From assembly GCA_937895345.1 (NCBI GenBank), contig CALAWP010000073.1, positions 228,053-292,052 of the forward strand: a stretch of 64,000 nucleotides of DNA. The letters are read 5' to 3'. Of the stretch, positions 62,448 to 64,000 are shown in pieces; within the stretch, counting starts at the first letter, position 1; every line of letters starts with the position of its first letter. The translations under genes were made by a program, and so were the position numbers. The notes under the pieces were generated by a model that made no database searches, was not told the origin of the DNA, and saw nothing but the letters and a program-made list of their open reading frames with translations. Origin of the DNA: an uncultured Paenibacillus sp. GTDB lineage: Bacteria; Bacillota; Bacilli; Paenibacillales; Paenibacillaceae.

Positions 62448-63023
62448 ATGACTATTGCAGATAAACAGCTCCAGTGCAGAGAAATAATTACGAAAGCTGT
62501 CTGCGGCAAGGGTCGTAAGTTTTCTACTGTAACCCATACCGTTACACCGCCTCATAATCCGACCAGCATTTTGGGCGCCTGGATTATCAATCATAAGTAT
62601 GAAGCGGTTCGTTCGGGCGACGGTGTCGAGGTTATCGGTACTTACGATATCAATATCTGGTATTCGTATAACAGAAACTCGCAAACCGATGTGGCAAAAG
62701 AATCCGTACAATTCGTCGAAAATGTTCCGCTCTCTTATGTCGATCCGAAGCACAGGGCGTCCACGGAGGAGGTATCGGCCGAGGTGCTTCAGGAGCCGAA
62801 CGCGATCGAAGCGAATATTTCTTCCAACGGCACGAGCGTCGTCGTAAGGGTGGAACGCGAATTTGCGGTGGAAATGATTGCCGAGACGAAAGTGTGCGTT
62901 GCGGTCCTGCCGGGCTGCTGCGACGATCTGGACGACAAGGACGTGGATTTCAGCCTCGGCGGCGACGATGACGCGGACGATTACGAGGATTTGGATTCCG
63001 ATCTTCTGGACGATGAGCTGTAA
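62448..63023 (+). CDS. cotE: Outer spore coat morphogenetic protein CotE
   Basis: 191 aa, near the 181 aa of B. subtilis CotE. Landmarks: REIITKAVCGKGRKFS, HTVTPPHNPTSILGAWIINH, ANISSNGTSVVVRVEREF, and the strongly acidic C-terminal tail (LGGDDDADDYEDLDSDL). CotE is made in the mother cell and recruits the outer coat. GGAGGAGG precedes ATG 62448. It ends in a terminator before the amidoligase gene. Confidence 0.96.
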   Translation: MTIADKQLQCREIITKAVCGKGRKFSTVTHTVTPPHNPTSILGAWIINHKYEAVRSGDGVEVIGTYDINIWYSYNRNSQTDVAKESVQFVENVPLSYVDPKHRASTEEVSAEVLQEPNAIEANISSNGTSVVVRVEREFAVEMIAETKVCVAVLPGCCDDLDDKDVDFSLGGDDDADDYEDLDSDLLDDEL

Positions 63024-63077
63024 AGCGTCCGCCTGCGGTGCAGATACCGCATTATATGCCGCGGGCGAGGCGGATTC

Positions 63078-63098
63078 GAGGGCGAAAGCCCTCTTTTT
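63078..63098 (+). terminator. Rho-independent terminator of cotE
   Basis: GAGGGC-GAAA-GCCCTC with a GAAA tetraloop, followed by TTTTT. Confidence 0.9.
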
Positions 63099-63180
63099 GT
63101 TTGCGCGGGGCGCCTAATGCGCCGATGCTTGCTACCGGCAGAGAGACGGCGCGAATTCGCTTGAAGGGAGGGCGGCGGCG

Positions 63181-64000
63181 ATGGATACGAAACCGGAGCT
63201 GCGGCGCCAAACGAAAGTTCCGTTGCGCGGCGGGGAGGGCTATGCGGGGGAGTACGGCCGCGCGGAAAGCGAAACGCGGATTGGACGTCAGAGTGAAGTC
63301 GTCTCCGAATACGAAGCATGCAGCGAGGAACGGAAGCGGCAGCTTTGGCAGCGGGCCGGACTTCGAGCGGATCAGAGGCTGGAGGACGAACGGCTGTTCA
63401 GCGTCGGCGTCGTCAACCTGACGCCGGTATGGATTCGCCGCACGGAGGCGGGGGATGGCAGCGGACCTGCAGCGGCCGCCCGCGGCGGAGACGTGCCGCT
63501 GCCGCATCCGGCCGGACCGGCGGGAAGCGGCGCATGGGGAGGCTGGCCGGCCGACGCGGCGGCCCGAAAGGTCGCAAGGACGGCGGTTCGGGCGTTGTAC
63601 GCGCTCGGCATGGATGCGGGAGAAGCGCATGTGGCGCTTGGCGGAGGCGGAGGCGCCGCAGTGCGGGGAGCCTGGCCGGGACTCGGGAACGATCCCGGCG
63701 GCGCGCGGGCGGAAGCGGCGTTTGCCGCGTGGATCGCGGCGGAAGCGGCCGTCCCGCCGGCGGAACGGCGCATCCGCATCGGCGCCGATCCCGAGTTCGC
63801 GCTGCTGACGCCGGAGGGTAAGATCGTCCCTGCCTCGCGCTTCTTCGGCTCCGGCAAGGGCGGAGCCGCGGGCGCGGATGCGATGCTGGTCGGGCGGCGC
63901 CTGCTCTATCCCGTCGCCGAGCTGCGGCCCGCCCCGGCGGAGGAGCCGGCGGCGCTCGCCGCCAACGTGCGGCGGCTGCTGGCGCGCGCCGCCGCTCAGG
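63181..64000 (+). CDS. Putative phiEco32-type amidoligase (COOH.NH2 ligase type 2), 3' end missing
   Basis: 273 codons to the window edge and still open. AAGGGAGGG lies ahead of ATG 63181, and the frame stays open for 820 bases. The first 200 residues are Arg, Gly and Ala-rich with little recognisable motif; near 205 comes RIRIGADPEFALLTPEGKIV, then PASRFFGSGKGGAAGADAMLVG, typical of the carboxylate-amine ligases related to glutamine synthetase/gamma-glutamylcysteine synthetase that were first noticed in phage phiEco32. These are predicted to form isopeptide bonds. The gene sits after cotE, which suggests a spore-coat or envelope role. Confidence 0.8.
   Translation, partial: MDTKPELRRQTKVPLRGGEGYAGEYGRAESETRIGRQSEVVSEYEACSEERKRQLWQRAGLRADQRLEDERLFSVGVVNLTPVWIRRTEAGDGSGPAAAARGGDVPLPHPAGPAGSGAWGGWPADAAARKVARTAVRALYALGMDAGEAHVALGGGGGAAVRGAWPGLGNDPGGARAEAAFAAWIAAEAAVPPAERRIRIGADPEFALLTPEGKIVPASRFFGSGKGGAAGADAMLVGRRLLYPVAELRPAPAEEPAALAANVRRLLARAAAQ

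Noticed and set aside
63318..63821. A 167-codon Arg/Gly-rich frame near the right edge
   Set aside because: It is out of frame with the open amidoligase-type reading frame starting at 63181, which has a good ribosome binding site and a recognisable motif.

Overview
The window looks like the chromosome of a GC-rich, endospore-forming Firmicute of the Paenibacillaceae (Paenibacillus/Cohnella type). The evidence is the spore-coat morphogen gene cotE, a GerMN-domain lipoprotein, an S-layer-homology protein, an amidase with a copper-amine-oxidase-like N-terminal domain, strong AAGGAGG-type ribosome binding sites, many YxxX-type Bacillus orthologues (YqkE, YqkB, YxcD, YqjA, YhfI types) and a dense set of Rho-independent terminators. 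The assignment rests on gene content and recognised protein families, not on a database search. No rRNA, tRNA, IS element, prophage or CRISPR array was seen.

Layout. 1-3.7 kb: tail of a nitrilase-family hydrolase, then a LysR regulator divergent from leuCD with a double dyad between them. 3.7-9.4 kb: cell-envelope genes (lipoprotein, cell-wall amidase, GerMN lipoprotein, SLH protein). The lipoprotein and amidase genes are each preceded by a copy of a 96-nt repeat that starts just after a terminator. 9.5-14.2 kb: nth, a small unknown gene and a double-dynamin GTPase. 14.4-21 kb: heterodimeric ABC exporter, purT, a yqkE-like gene and a LysM/M14 peptidoglycan peptidase. 21.2-25.7 kb: parE-parC. 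25.7-41.1 kb: mixed single genes and pairs (MarR, CapA-like, RluA-like and RlmI-like RNA modification enzymes, an atypical PAP2 protein, an iron-regulated heme monooxygenase, serine hydrolase, a TetR-MATE pair, a frameshifted multi-module hybrid histidine kinase, cupin, second MATE).

41.4-49.9 kb: a compact, co-directional nine-gene cluster: HAD hydrolase, RpiR regulator, YhfI-like metallo-beta-lactamase protein, complete Opp/Dpp-type ABC importer and a calcineurin-like phosphoesterase, with several ATGA overlaps. This is the most system-like unit in the window. It reads as uptake plus intracellular hydrolysis of an unknown, possibly phosphorylated, substrate. 50-52.1 kb: a secreted GH5 mannanase with Fn3 and CBM3 domains behind a CcpA-type cre site. 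52.2-58.2 kb: a VOC gene with an internal deletion, a GH18 protein with five novel-looking repeats, small conserved genes and an M32 carboxypeptidase. 58.3-62.1 kb: an SsuABC/TauABC-type importer and a YqjA-like membrane protein. 62.1-64 kb: a 35-bp tandem repeat, cotE with a sigma-E-like -10, and a truncated phiEco32-type amidoligase that runs off the window.

Many of the longer open frames on the opposite strand are by-products of GC-rich codon use in the real genes and were left out.
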